Of a DNA stretch of 64,000 nt, positions 53,826 through 63,256 are shown in pieces. The notes under the pieces were generated by a model. That model had not been told where the DNA came from. It did no database searches and saw nothing but the letters and a program-made list of their open reading frames with translations. Source of the stretch: Oxynema aestuarii AP17 (GTDB lineage Bacteria; Cyanobacteriota; Cyanobacteriia; Cyanobacteriales; Laspinemataceae). The stretch lies in contig NZ_CP051167.1 of the NCBI RefSeq assembly GCF_012295525.1, positions 2,356,001-2,420,000 of the forward strand, in the 5' to 3' direction. The stretch's first letter is position 1. Every line of letters begins with the position of its first letter. The translations under genes were made by a program, and so were the position numbers.

Positions 53826-55301
53826 CTAAAACAACTCCGCCCCTTCAAACTGTTTCGTTTTAAACGCATTCGCCGCCTCCCCACAAGTGCGCGGCGTCGG
53901 GAACAACTTCTCAGGATTCGCCAACCCTTTCGGATTAAACACCTCGCGAATCCACTGCATCGTTTCCAAATCCTTCTCGGAAAACATCTCACTCATATAA
54001 CATTTCTTATCTGCCCCGATTCCGTGTTCTCCGGTCAAACTACCCCCAACTTTGACGCATAACTTGAGAATTTCTCCCGCCAACTCTTCCACTTCTTCCA
54101 ATGCCCCCGGCACCGCATTATCGTATAAAACCAACGGGTGTAAATTGCCATCCCCTGCATGAAAAACATTCGCCACCCGATAGCCGTATTTTTGGCTGAG
54201 ATCTTCAATCTCTTTCAGAATAAATGCCAATTGCGTGCGCGGAATTACCCCATCTTGGACGTAATAATCCGGGCTGAGATGTCCCGCCGCCGCAAATGCA
54301 GCTTTCCGTCCTTTCCACAATTTCAGCCGTTTTTCCGCTTCGATCTCGGCAGTGACATGACGCGCGCCATTGGCTTTGCAAATTTCTACAACTCGGGCTT
54401 GATTGGCTTCGACTTCCGCTTCCAATCCATCGATTTCAATTAATAAAATCGCCGTCGCATCTCGGGGATAACAGCCCGTCCCCACCACATCTTCAACGGC
54501 GTTAATACTGAGATTGTCCATCATTTCCATCCCCGCCGGAACGATACCCGCCCCGGTAATCGCAGAAACTGCCGCCCCCGCATCTTCAATTCGGGTAAAA
54601 TCGGCGAGTAAAACACAAACCGCTTCCGGGGCTTTGAGAATGCGCAGGGTGATTTCTGTGGCGATGCCTAACGTCCCTTCAGAACCGACAAATAACCCGG
54701 TAAGATCGTAACCGGGCATTTCTGGAATTTCGCCGCCGACATCGACAATGGAACCGTCGGGCAACACTAATTTTAAACCTAAAACGTGATTGGTGGTGAC
54801 GCCATATTTGAGACAATGAACGCCGCCGGAATTTTCAGCAACATTGCCGCCAATCGAGCAGATAATTTGACTGGAAGGGTCGGGGGCGTAGTAAAATCCA
54901 GCCCCGCTTACGGTTTGAGTGACCCAGTTATTAATAACGCCGGGTTGAACGACGACGAGTTGATTTTCGAGGTCTACTTTTAAGACTTTCCGCATTAAAG
55001 CGGTGACGATTAAAACGCAGTTTTCGATAGGAAGGGCGCCGCCGGATAAGCCCGTTCCCGCACCTCGGGCGACCCAGGGAACGTCATGACGATCGCAGAT
55101 TTTCACGGCTTCGGCGACTTGTTCGGTGGTGCGCGGTAAAACGACAATGGCGGGACGTTGGCGATAACTGGTCAAGCCGTCGCATTCGTAGGTTAGCAGT
55201 TCTTCTTTACGCCGAACGACGCCATCTTTACCGACGATCTTCTCGAATTCTTTGATAATGGGTTGCCAATCGCGTTGGGGTTTTCGATCTTGGGCGAGCA
55301 T
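53826..55301 (-). CDS. glcD: Glycolate dehydrogenase, FAD subunit GlcD
   Basis: A 491-residue FAD-linked oxidase that turns glycolate into glyoxylate in photorespiration. The PCMH-type FAD domain spans residues 50-230 (VVLPRTTEQVAEAVKICDRH, WVARGAGTGLSGGALPIENC). The C-terminal substrate domain shows VFHAGDGNLHPLVLYD and GEHGIGADKKCYMSEMF. Length is typical. In cyanobacteria it works with an iron-sulfur subunit encoded elsewhere. Related D-lactate dehydrogenases are the alternative. Confidence 0.9.
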   Translation of the reverse strand: MLAQDRKPQRDWQPIIKEFEKIVGKDGVVRRKEELLTYECDGLTSYRQRPAIVVLPRTTEQVAEAVKICDRHDVPWVARGAGTGLSGGALPIENCVLIVTALMRKVLKVDLENQLVVVQPGVINNWVTQTVSGAGFYYAPDPSSQIICSIGGNVAENSGGVHCLKYGVTTNHVLGLKLVLPDGSIVDVGGEIPEMPGYDLTGLFVGSEGTLGIATEITLRILKAPEAVCVLLADFTRIEDAGAAVSAITGAGIVPAGMEMMDNLSINAVEDVVGTGCYPRDATAILLIEIDGLEAEVEANQARVVEICKANGARHVTAEIEAEKRLKLWKGRKAAFAAAGHLSPDYYVQDGVIPRTQLAFILKEIEDLSQKYGYRVANVFHAGDGNLHPLVLYDNAVPGALEEVEELAGEILKLCVKVGGSLTGEHGIGADKKCYMSEMFSEKDLETMQWIREVFNPKGLANPEKLFPTPRTCGEAANAFKTKQFEGAELF

Positions 55302-55376
55302 AGGTTAATAGAGATAGAAAACAGGGTGTTAGGTGGGAGGAGTTAACAATAGGAATAGGGGATCGAGTTAAGAATT

Positions 55377-56705
55377 TTAATGGCTTTCTCGTCGGGCGAT
55401 CGCCGATTCTAATTTTTCGAGACACTCGCGCTTGTGCGGTGCCAGTCGGACGGCTTGTTTGTAGATAGAGATAGCTTCTTCAATTCGATCGGTTTGAGTT
55501 AAAAATTGACCGAAATAGAGATAAATTTCAGCCGTTTTGGGATGGGTGGCGATCGCCTGTCGGTAACATTTTTCAGCTCCTTCAAGATCCCCCATTTTTT
55601 GCAGGAGTTGGCCGAGGCGATCGTAAGTTTTCAGGGCATTGGCATCGAGGTCGATCGCTTTTCGATAGGCGGCGATCGCCCGAGGAAGGCGATCGAGTTG
55701 TTCTAAAACTTGTCCGAGGCGATCGTGAATGTTGCTGCAGTTTCCTTGCTGTTCTAATGCTTTTAATAAAGCGGCGATCGCCTCCAAATTATCGCCTTTT
55801 TGACGGGCGACTTCCGCCAGATTTAACCAGGCGTCCACGGCTTCCGGATGCCATAAAAGATATTGTCGATATTTAACTTGAGCGAGGTCTAAATCTTGTT
55901 GTTGCTGGCAGCGAATCGCCTCTTGATAAAGCCGTTCTAAATCCGCTTGGTGACGGGCGAGTTCGTCGAGGGGATAAAGAGACCGAAGGGCTGCGGGAGT
56001 CATTTGCTGGCGGGCTTTGGCGCTAGACGGGCGATCGCGTCTCGACGCATCCCAACTGAGAATTAAAATGCCGTTTCCGAAGCTAGGATAAGCTGCACCG
56101 GATGCGGATAATTCTAATAGCACTTGACATTGGGGATGGGCGACGACAAAATCTTTTTGTGCTTGTTGTACGGTTTTCCAATTGGAGTTATTGAGAACGA
56201 TTAAGGCGCGATCGGCCAAAATCGATTTGATCGACAGTAAGCCGACCAATTGGGAGCGATAGTCGTAAGCGCAATCGTAAAAGTAAACGCCGATGCGACC
56301 GTTAATTTTTTGAGGGAGCTCTAATAAAAATTCTTCAAAATCTTGGTTTTGAAAAATAACGCGGTCTTTTAAATTAAATTGGCTTAAGTTTTGTTGTAAG
56401 AGGTCGAGGGTTTCGCCGGGGTCATCTAATTCGGAAAAGTTATCAACGGCATAAGCATGGCGGTCGTCGCGATCGAGGAGGGCGCCGATCAGGGTCGAAC
56501 CTTGATAGGTACCGATTTCGCAATAATATTCCCCTTCCTCCATACATTCGACGGCAAAATTGAGCAGTTGCATGACCGTGGTGGTGGTCATACTTTCGAC
56601 TTGTTCGAGGACGCGATCGAAGCGAGGGGACTTGGGTTTGACTGTATCGGTTCCCCAGTCTTCGTATAATGTCGGAAGCTGGGTAATAAATTTTTGGTAA
56701 TCCAT
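55377..56705 (-). CDS. Class I methyltransferase-like protein with TPR repeats
   Basis: A 442-residue protein in two parts. Residues 1-220 resemble SAM-dependent methyltransferases of the Methyltransf_24 type: CEIGTYQGSTLIGALLDRDD (SAM loop), AYAVDNFSE, and VYFYDCAYDYRSQ. Residues 250-440 are five or so TPR units (AVDAWLNLAEVARQKGDNLEA; AEIYLYFGQFLTQTDRIEEA). Such fusions are common in cyanobacterial glycan or protein modification loci, but the acceptor is unknown. It lies 75 bp upstream of glcD on the same strand. Confidence 0.75.
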   Translation of the reverse strand: MDYQKFITQLPTLYEDWGTDTVKPKSPRFDRVLEQVESMTTTTVMQLLNFAVECMEEGEYYCEIGTYQGSTLIGALLDRDDRHAYAVDNFSELDDPGETLDLLQQNLSQFNLKDRVIFQNQDFEEFLLELPQKINGRIGVYFYDCAYDYRSQLVGLLSIKSILADRALIVLNNSNWKTVQQAQKDFVVAHPQCQVLLELSASGAAYPSFGNGILILSWDASRRDRPSSAKARQQMTPAALRSLYPLDELARHQADLERLYQEAIRCQQQQDLDLAQVKYRQYLLWHPEAVDAWLNLAEVARQKGDNLEAIAALLKALEQQGNCSNIHDRLGQVLEQLDRLPRAIAAYRKAIDLDANALKTYDRLGQLLQKMGDLEGAEKCYRQAIATHPKTAEIYLYFGQFLTQTDRIEEAISIYKQAVRLAPHKRECLEKLESAIARRESH

Positions 56706-56841
56706 CAGCTAACTCGATGAGTGCGTAAAGCGATCGCTCGGAACGGCGAGCATTTTAAAAATTGCGAAATTGTATGTTAATTTAGCATAAATTGTTGGCG
56801 CGATCGCCAAAAATTGAGGGAAAACTCTTTAAGCGTTCGGT

Positions 56842-57759
56842 CTATAAAGATTGGATAAATCGATCGACGCGCTGCCAGACTTTTTCGACTAAATCGGGCA
56901 TTTCGATGTCAAACCATTCGATTTCGGGGATGCGGCGAAACCAGGTGCGCTGGCGCTTGGCAAATTGGCGGGTATGGAGGACGATCGCGGCGATCGCCTC
57001 GTCGAGAGTGACCGGGGGATCTTGGTAAAGATACTGTTTGATTTCCCCATAGCCGAGGGTATCGAGGAGGGGTAAATCGGGGCCGTATTTGTGACAGAGG
57101 GCTTCGACTTCGGCGATCGATCCGGCGTCAATCATCTGGTGGGTTCGCCGTTCGATGCGGCGATCGCCCGTAGCGGGATCCCCATCCAAACCGATCTGTA
57201 AAATGGGATAATCCGGCGGATTTTCGCCTTGTTGCTTGGAAATGGGAATTCCGGTGACGTAATAAACCTCTAGGGCGCGCAAGGTTCGCACCGCATCGTT
57301 TGCGTGAATTTTTGTAGCGGCAACGGGGTCAACTTGTTGCAAAATGGCATAACATTGGGATTGGCCGAGGGCGGCGAGCTGCGATCGCAATTCGGCAACG
57401 GGAGGCACCCGAGGAATTTTCATCCCGCGCGCGATCGCCTTAATATACAGGCCCGTACCCCCGACCAACAACGGCACCCGTCCGTTGCGATGGTAGCGCG
57501 CGATCGCCGCTCGTGCCTGCTGTTGGTACTCCGCCACCGTGAGGGTTTCCGTCGGATCGCAAATGTCGAGCAACTCGTGGGGGACCAGTTGCCGTTCTTC
57601 CGGCGTCGGCTTCGCAGTGCCGATGTCAAATTCGCGATAAACTTGGCGCGAATCGGCACTGAGGATCCCCGTATCGAGCCGTCGGGCAATCTCCAACGCC
57701 AATCCCGACTTACCCGATGCCGTCGGCCCGCAGATAATTACTAAACCCGGCATTGGCAT
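56842..57759 (-). CDS. miaA: tRNA dimethylallyltransferase
   Basis: A 305-residue enzyme that adds a dimethylallyl group to A37 of tRNAs reading UNN codons. It has the P-loop GPTASGKSGLALEIARRL (residues 11-28), ILSADSRQVYREFDIGTAKP, LLVGGTGLYIKAI, and the tRNA-binding C-terminal part LGYGEIKQYL ... TRQFAKRQRTWFRR. A second ATG two codons in (57753) is equally possible. It is divergent from gyrB. Confidence 0.95.
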   Translation of the reverse strand: MPMPGLVIICGPTASGKSGLALEIARRLDTGILSADSRQVYREFDIGTAKPTPEERQLVPHELLDICDPTETLTVAEYQQQARAAIARYHRNGRVPLLVGGTGLYIKAIARGMKIPRVPPVAELRSQLAALGQSQCYAILQQVDPVAATKIHANDAVRTLRALEVYYVTGIPISKQQGENPPDYPILQIGLDGDPATGDRRIERRTHQMIDAGSIAEVEALCHKYGPDLPLLDTLGYGEIKQYLYQDPPVTLDEAIAAIVLHTRQFAKRQRTWFRRIPEIEWFDIEMPDLVEKVWQRVDRFIQSL

Positions 57760-57949
57760 TTCTCGGTGGCGATCGCCCTCCCCCTCAATTTTTGCCCTCG
57801 CCTTTCTAGCTTCATCCAGTGCATCCCCCCTAAAAAATGTTCGTGAAATAGCGCTCTCGTCGCCTCTAACGGTTTTGTGCTAAAATTTTGACAGTTTTTG
57901 TATTCTAATGCTTTAAGGGGCTTAAATCCCATTATTGGAGCGATTTCCT

Positions 57950-59890
57950 ATGACCAGCAATTACGGCGCCGAGCAAATTCAAGTTCTCGAAGGACTCGAA
58001 GCGGTACGCAAGCGACCGGGGATGTACATCGGCTCAACCGGGCCGAGAGGACTCCATCACCTCGTTTACGAGGTCGTGGACAATGCCATCGACGAGGCGC
58101 TGGCTGGACACTGTACCCATATTGAAATTGACCTCAACCCCGACGGGTCCGTGACCGTTACCGACGACGGACGGGGGATTCCCACCGACGTTCACTCGAA
58201 AACCGGAAAATCAGCCCTCGAAACCGTGATGACCGTCCTCCACGCCGGGGGCAAATTCGGCGGCGGCGGTTATAAAGTTTCCGGCGGCTTGCACGGCGTC
58301 GGCGTTTCCGTAGTCAACGCCCTCTCCGAATGGGTCGAAGTCACCGTCTGGCGGGAGAAAAAAGTCCACGTTCAACGCTACGAACGCGGCAAAGCGGTTG
58401 CGGACTTACAAGTCACGCCCATCAAAACGAACCAAACGGGAACCTCGGTGTGCTTTCTGCCCGATACCCTTATTTTTACCACGGGAACGGAGTTCGATTA
58501 CAGCACGATCGCCTCGCGTCTGAGAGAACTCGCCTATCTCAACGCCGGAGTCAAGATTACCTTTAGCGACAAACGCCTCGATCTCATCAAACGGGAAGAA
58601 CCCCGGGTCGAAAGCTACTGCTACGAAGGTGGCATTCGCGAATATATCAGCTATATCAACTCCGACAAGCAAGAACTGCACGAAGAAATCATCTATATCG
58701 AAGGGGAACGCAACAACGTTCAAGTAGAAGTCGCCTTGCAGTGGTGTACCGACGCTTACAGCGACAACCTTTTAGGATTTGCCAATAACATCCGTACCAT
58801 CGACGGGGGAACCCACCTCGAAGGCTTGAAAGCCGTCCTCACCCGGACGATGAATTCGATCGCGCGCAAGCGCAACAAACTTAAAGATAGCGATTCCAAC
58901 CTCGGCGGCGAACACGTCCGCGAAGGGTTGACCGGAATTATTTCCGTGAAAGTCCCCGACCCGGAATTTGAAGGGCAAACTAAAACCAAGTTAGGCAATA
59001 CGGAAGTACGCGGGATCGTCGATTCTCTCGTGGGAGAAGCCCTCGTCGAATATTTCGATTTTCATCCCCAAGTCGCCGACGCGATTTTAGACAAAGCGAT
59101 TCAAGCGTTTAACGCGGCGGAAGCGGCCCGACGGGCTCGGGAATTGGTGCGGCGCAAGTCGGTGCTCGAATCGTCGCCGCTTCCGGGGAAATTGGCCGAT
59201 TGCAGTACGAAAGATCCGTCGGAATCGGAGATCTTTATTGTAGAAGGGGATAGTGCGGGCGGCAGTGCCAAACAAGGGCGCGATCGCCGCTTCCAGGCGA
59301 TTCTGCCCCTACGCGGTAAAATCCTCAATATCGAAAAGACTGACGACGCCAAGATTTACAAAAATAACGAGATTCAAGCTTTAATTACCGCCCTCGGTTT
59401 GGGGGTCAAAGGGGAGGAGTTCGACTCGGCGCAACTGCGTTATCACCGGATCGTGATCATGACTGACGCCGACGTGGATGGGGCGCACATTCGCACCTTG
59501 CTGCTGACGTTCTTCTACCGCTACCAACGGGCGTTAATCGAGCAGGGATACGTTTATATCGCCTGCCCGCCGTTGTATAAAGTCGAGCGCGGGCGCAGCC
59601 ATTATTATTGCTACAGCGATCGCGAACTGACCAATTTAATTCAGAACGAGTTTCCCACAAATGCCAATTACACCATTCAACGGTTTAAAGGGTTGGGGGA
59701 AATGATGCCCGTGCAGTTGTGGGAAACCACGATGAATCCGGACACGCGCTTGCTCAAACAGGTGGAGATCGAAGACGCGGCGGAAGCCGATCGCATCTTT
59801 ACGGTGTTGATGGGCGATCGCGTGGCGCCCCGTCGCGAGTTTATCGAAACCTACGGACCCAAATTGAATCTGACCGATCTCGATATTTAA
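57950..59890 (+). CDS. gyrB: DNA gyrase subunit B
   Basis: The 646-residue ATPase subunit of DNA gyrase. It shows the GHKL ATPase ([15 protein letters not shown], the G-rich [16 protein letters not shown]), the transducer domain, and the Toprim domain ([38 protein letters not shown]). The ATG at 57950 starts the conserved N-terminus and has GGAG upstream; a TTG at 57935 is less likely. No intein is seen. A terminator follows at 59901. Confidence 0.97.
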   Translation: MTSNYGAEQIQVLEGLEAVRKRPGMYIGSTGPRGLHHLVYEVVDNAIDEALAGHCTHIEIDLNPDGSVTVTDDGRGIPTDVHSKTGKSALETVMTVLHAGGKFGGGGYKVSGGLHGVGVSVVNALSEWVEVTVWREKKVHVQRYERGKAVADLQVTPIKTNQTGTSVCFLPDTLIFTTGTEFDYSTIASRLRELAYLNAGVKITFSDKRLDLIKREEPRVESYCYEGGIREYISYINSDKQELHEEIIYIEGERNNVQVEVALQWCTDAYSDNLLGFANNIRTIDGGTHLEGLKAVLTRTMNSIARKRNKLKDSDSNLGGEHVREGLTGIISVKVPDPEFEGQTKTKLGNTEVRGIVDSLVGEALVEYFDFHPQVADAILDKAIQAFNAAEAARRARELVRRKSVLESSPLPGKLADCSTKDPSESEIFIVEGDSAGGSAKQGRDRRFQAILPLRGKILNIEKTDDAKIYKNNEIQALITALGLGVKGEEFDSAQLRYHRIVIMTDADVDGAHIRTLLLTFFYRYQRALIEQGYVYIACPPLYKVERGRSHYYCYSDRELTNLIQNEFPTNANYTIQRFKGLGEMMPVQLWETTMNPDTRLLKQVEIEDAAEADRIFTVLMGDRVAPRREFIETYGPKLNLTDLDI

Positions 59891-60161
59891 GGCGAAGCGA
59901 GGGAGTCGTTCCGACGACGGCTCCCTTTTCCCGCCTCCCCCGAACGTGGGAAGGAGTCGAGATCCCCGCCAAAATCCCATAAAAAAAGAAGAGAACTTCG
60001 GTTCTCTTCTTTTTATCGGGTTGTTTTACGTCACTTTTGAGCTGCTTGCGAAGCATTTGCTGTTGCTTCTTCAGTTGGCGCGCTCGGGCGCTGCCGCCTT
60101 TGCCTTTGGAGTTCCGGCCTTTACGACGCGGAGACTCCCAGCTTTTGAGCTGTCGAGCCAT
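59841..60161 (-). CDS. Small basic protein (3' end uncertain)
   Basis: An ORF of 106 codons from the ATG at 60161. The first 45 residues ([20 protein letters not shown] then [20 protein letters not shown]) are strongly basic and helical, like small nucleic-acid-binding proteins; the rest runs through the terminator hairpin at 59983-60014 and into gyrB antisense and is unlikely to be real. The biological stop may have been lost or the ORF may be spurious. I do not recognise the family. Confidence 0.35.
   Translation of the reverse strand: MARQLKSWESPRRKGRNSKGKGGSARARQLKKQQQMLRKQLKSDVKQPDKKKRTEVLFFFYGILAGISTPSHVRGRREKGAVVGTTPSLRLKYRDRSDSIWVRRFR
59901..59929 (+). terminator. gyrB terminator
   Basis: GGGAGTCG (59901-59908) pairs with CGGCTCCC (59917-59924, one G-T pair), followed by TTTT. 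It begins 11 bp after the gyrB stop. Confidence 0.75.
59983..60014. terminator. Second, bidirectional terminator after gyrB
   Basis: A perfect 14-bp stem (59983-59996 with 60001-60014) with a stable TTCG tetraloop, A-rich on the left and T-rich on the right, so it can act in both directions. Confidence 0.85.
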
Positions 60162-60198
60162 TGCACGGGGCCTCTCGGTCTAATGGATGGAAAAACAT

Positions 60199-60279
60199 GG
60201 GCGAGGCGAGACTCGAACTCGCAAGACCGGAGTCGCCACATTTTGAGTGTGGTGCGTCTACCAATTCCGCCACTCGCCC
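60199..60279 (-). tRNA. tRNA-Leu (anticodon CAA)
   Basis: On the minus strand a complete class II tRNA: acceptor GGGCGAG with CTCGCCC, a D-arm with GGTAGACGC, anticodon arm CCACA-CTCAAAA-TGTGG with CAA at positions 34-36 (reads UUG), a short variable arm and the T-arm GCGAG-TTCGAGT-CTCGC. CCA is not encoded. Its 5' 22 nt overlap the end of the M48 protease gene. Confidence 0.93.
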
Positions 60280-61136
60280 GTGACTTCAGTTTCACCATCA
60301 TAACCCATTTTTCCTTTTTTTTGCAATAGAGATTCGTAATCTTTGCTGCTCGACCAGCGATCGATTTCGCGGGCGCGCAAGACGGGTAAGGGATGGGTGA
60401 GTTGTCCGGTTTGGGCTTCTTTCAATAAAATTCCGAGATCGGTGCTGCTACTTTTATCGTAAGCCCGGGCCTGTTCCAGGAAGGCATCTAAGTTGAGGTG
60501 GGGGGATAAACTCGGGGATCCTCCGGCCAGTTTCATCAGCACGGAGCTGACGACCCGGGGATTTTGGGTGGCGAGCAAAGCCGCGCGATCGCAGGTAAAC
60601 TCGGCACATCGGAGCCATTCTAAAATTTGGCTTTGCAATCCTTGGGCGAGAATGGCGCCCCAAGGAGAAAGCTGTCCCGCCGCCAGGACGATTAAATTGG
60701 CCAGGGTTAAGTAAACCCCGTGTTCGCATTTGAGATGGCCCAACTCGTGGGCGATGACGGCTTGGATTTCAGCAGGTTCGAGCAGCTCGATTAACGAGGT
60801 ATGCAAGACCAAAAAGGGCTGTTTGCCGCGCATGGCGAAGGTGTACGCATTGGGGATCGGATGTTGGCGCACGTACATTTGCGGCAGTTCGAGGTCTAAA
60901 ACTTGGCAGGCTTCTACTAATAATTGGTACAACTCGGGTAACTGGCGATCGCCGACCAAAACACTGGAGGCGATGTTATCCAGGTAAAAGAATTGTTCCC
61001 CCACCGAGCCGAGTAATTGCCGCACGATTAAATCGAGTCCGGGCAACTGTTTGAGGGCTTCGGTAGCCTCGCGATCTAAGGGATGACGGAAGTCATTTGC
61101 TTTGAGGCCGATCAGGGGAAGTCTAGAAAAAGCCAT
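60258..61136 (-). CDS. M48-family zinc metalloprotease
   Basis: A 292-residue protein with the zinc site HELGH in AVIAHELGHLKCEH and a third ligand Glu in WLRCAEFTCDRAAL (about residue 180). A hydrophobic segment (LANLIVLAAGQLSPWG) follows the active site, as in HtpX/Ste24 relatives, so it is probably membrane-associated and acts in protein quality control. The gene runs into the tRNA-Leu gene: the codons ACG GGC GAG TGG CGG AAT TGG TAG are tRNA sequence, and the stop is the GGTAG of the D-arm. Confidence 0.88.
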   Translation of the reverse strand: MAFSRLPLIGLKANDFRHPLDREATEALKQLPGLDLIVRQLLGSVGEQFFYLDNIASSVLVGDRQLPELYQLLVEACQVLDLELPQMYVRQHPIPNAYTFAMRGKQPFLVLHTSLIELLEPAEIQAVIAHELGHLKCEHGVYLTLANLIVLAAGQLSPWGAILAQGLQSQILEWLRCAEFTCDRAALLATQNPRVVSSVLMKLAGGSPSLSPHLNLDAFLEQARAYDKSSSTDLGILLKEAQTGQLTHPLPVLRAREIDRWSSSKDYESLLQKKGKMGYDGETEVTGEWRNW

Positions 61137-61212
61137 GCCAGTTTAATGCGTGACAACGGTGGATTCGGTCTGGGGCGAGGTTGGGCGATCGCCGCCCTCG
61201 CTCCTTACCCCG

Positions 61213-62598
61213 TTATTTTAGAGCGGATGACGGGGTTTTGGCTTCGGGCAGTAACGAGTCTTCGCTGACGCGCAGGCGACGAATGCGAGCGCCGACTTTT
61301 TGCAGTTTGAGGTCGAGGTTTTCGTAACCGCGATCGAGGTGGTGCAAGCCTTGAATCGTCGTGGTTCCTTCCGCCGCCAGTCCCGCCAGCACTAACGCTG
61401 CCGAGGCGCGCAAGTCGGTGGCCACCACCGGGGCGCCGGAGAGATAAGGCACGCCCCGCACGACGGCTTGATTGCCTTTGACGCGAATGTCGGCGCCCAT
61501 GCGCTTGAGTTCGGCGACGTGACGCAGACGATTTTCAAAGACGGTCTCGCAAATGGTGCTATCGCCGTTCGCCAAGGTCAGCAAGGTCATAAATTGCGCT
61601 TGCATGTCTGTGGGAAATCCGGGATAGGGCAAGGTTTCGATATCGGTTTTGCGAATCACCTCGCCGGGAACGACCCGCACGCAATCCGGGGCTTCGACGA
61701 TGACTTGAGAGCCGATTTGTTCTAATTTGGCGATCGCCGCCGTCAGGTGTTCGGGAACTACCGGGGAGATCAGGAGTTCTGAATAGGTAATGGCTCCGGC
61801 GACCAAAAAGGTTCCGGCTTCGATGCGATCGGGGATAATACTGTAATCGACGGAGTGCAGTTCCGGTTTACCTTGAATGACGATCGTGTTCGTTCCGGCT
61901 CCCGTAATTTCGGCGCCCATCGCATTGCAGAAGTTGGCCAAGTCCACGACTTCCGGCTCTTGGGCGGCGTTTTTGAGGACGGTTTCGCCTTCGGCGAGGG
62001 TGGCCGCCATCATCAGGGTTTCGGTGGCCCCGACACTGGGATAATCGAGATAGATTTTGGCGCCTTGCAGGCGGCGTTTGGCTCCGGGAATGTAAGCGCG
62101 AACCATGCCGCGATCGATTTGGACGTGGGCGCCGAGGGCTTGCAAGCCGCGCACGTGCAGGTCTACGGGTCTAGCTCCGATCGCGCATCCTCCCGGTAAG
62201 GGGACGTGGGCTTCTCCCAAGCGCGCCAACAACGGGCCGATGGCGAAGAAGCTCGCCCGTAACTGGCTGACGAGCTCGTAAGGAGCCTGATTCGTGGCGA
62301 TCTTGGTGGTGTCGATTTCTAAAATATCGTCGTGACGCTCGATCTTGAGACCGAAGATCCGCAGGATCTGAATCATGCGATCGACATCCGCCAGGGACGG
62401 GACATTGCGCAAGCGGCAATGTTCCGGACACAGCAGCGCACCTGCCATGACCACTAAGGCGGCATTTTTGGCCCCACTAATGCGGACGTGACCGTTTAAA
62501 GAAGAGCGACCAGTAATTTGCAGAACGGATGTTTCTGCTTCTGGCATGGCTTGACCGTTGAGCGAACCAACAGAGGCAGTAATAGGTCTATCCTCCAA
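61213..62598 (-). CDS. murA: UDP-N-acetylglucosamine 1-carboxyvinyltransferase (start uncertain)
   Basis: Catalyses the first committed step of peptidoglycan synthesis. It shows the inside-out barrel motifs [20 protein letters not shown] and the active-site Cys in [17 protein letters not shown] (the Cys that fosfomycin alkylates), plus [10 protein letters not shown] and [17 protein letters not shown]. Total length is 461 residues if the TTG at 62598 is used. An ATG at 62547 (residue 18, [13 protein letters not shown]) is the first conventional start but has a weak ribosome site, whereas GGAGG overlaps the TTG and lies 8 nt before an in-frame ATT. The N-terminal 15-20 residues are therefore uncertain. 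Confidence 0.94.
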   Translation of the reverse strand: MEDRPITASVGSLNGQAMPEAETSVLQITGRSSLNGHVRISGAKNAALVVMAGALLCPEHCRLRNVPSLADVDRMIQILRIFGLKIERHDDILEIDTTKIATNQAPYELVSQLRASFFAIGPLLARLGEAHVPLPGGCAIGARPVDLHVRGLQALGAHVQIDRGMVRAYIPGAKRRLQGAKIYLDYPSVGATETLMMAATLAEGETVLKNAAQEPEVVDLANFCNAMGAEITGAGTNTIVIQGKPELHSVDYSIIPDRIEAGTFLVAGAITYSELLISPVVPEHLTAAIAKLEQIGSQVIVEAPDCVRVVPGEVIRKTDIETLPYPGFPTDMQAQFMTLLTLANGDSTICETVFENRLRHVAELKRMGADIRVKGNQAVVRGVPYLSGAPVVATDLRASAALVLAGLAAEGTTTIQGLHHLDRGYENLDLKLQKVGARIRRLRVSEDSLLPEAKTPSSALK

Positions 62599-63079
62599 AG
62601 GGAATGGGTACTTGTACAGCTTTCAATTTGGTTCTGATTCTACCGGAAAGATTTTATATGTCCAGATTTATACCTAGAAAATTTGCCCCTGATTTCAAAT
62701 AAGTTTCCGGAGAATCATCGGGCAGGTTTTTACTGCCTTAAACCCCGAACAGTACATTACCTCCTAGGGCGATCGCAACTCCCTGGCGAGGGAATTTTTA
62801 CTCAAACCTCTCCCCCTCCTTTCTCCACCGCCGCCGCGATCTCGTTTTAAGAAATGGCCCGATCGCCCTTGACTTATTTTTCTCTGTTTCCCGATCGCCT
62901 CAATTGAGTTTTAGCAAAGGTTTGAGCCGCGATCGCTCCTCGAAACAACGGTAGCGACCGCGATCGTTCCCATTGTCAAATTGGCGGAGATTGCCCCGGT
63001 TCAAAAGTTTTTTGCTCTGGGGGCTTGACATCTGCTCGTTGTTGAGTGACGATAGTAAATCGGAGTGCATAACTGCCGC
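62599..63079. other. Spacer between murA and tRNA-Leu
   Basis: 481 bp, rich in HIP1-like GCGATCG, with no supported gene. Near 63025-63055 the sequence CTTGACATCTGC then CGATAGTAAAT suggests a -35 (TTGACA) and a weak -10 for the downstream tRNA. Confidence 0.45.
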
Positions 63080-63163
63080 GCGGAACTGGCGGAATTGGTA
63101 GACGCGCTAGATTCAGGTTCTAGTGTCTGCAAAGACTTCCGGGTTCAAGTCCCGGGTTCCGCA
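63080..63163 (+). tRNA. tRNA-Leu (anticodon CAG)
   Basis: A complete class II tRNA: acceptor GCGGAAC with GTTCCGC, a D-arm with GGTAGACGC, anticodon arm GCTAGA-TTCAGGT-TCTAG with CAG at 34-36 (reads CUG), a short variable arm and the T-arm CCGGG-TTCAAGT-CCCGG. CCA is not encoded. Confidence 0.93.
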
Positions 63164-63256
63164 TCCCCAAGGAGTAACGAGGCGATCGCCCGTCGGCCCC
63201 ACGCCGAAGTGTCCGTCCTCGCTTGCTCCTTATTTTTTTGCCTCGCTTCCTCCCTC

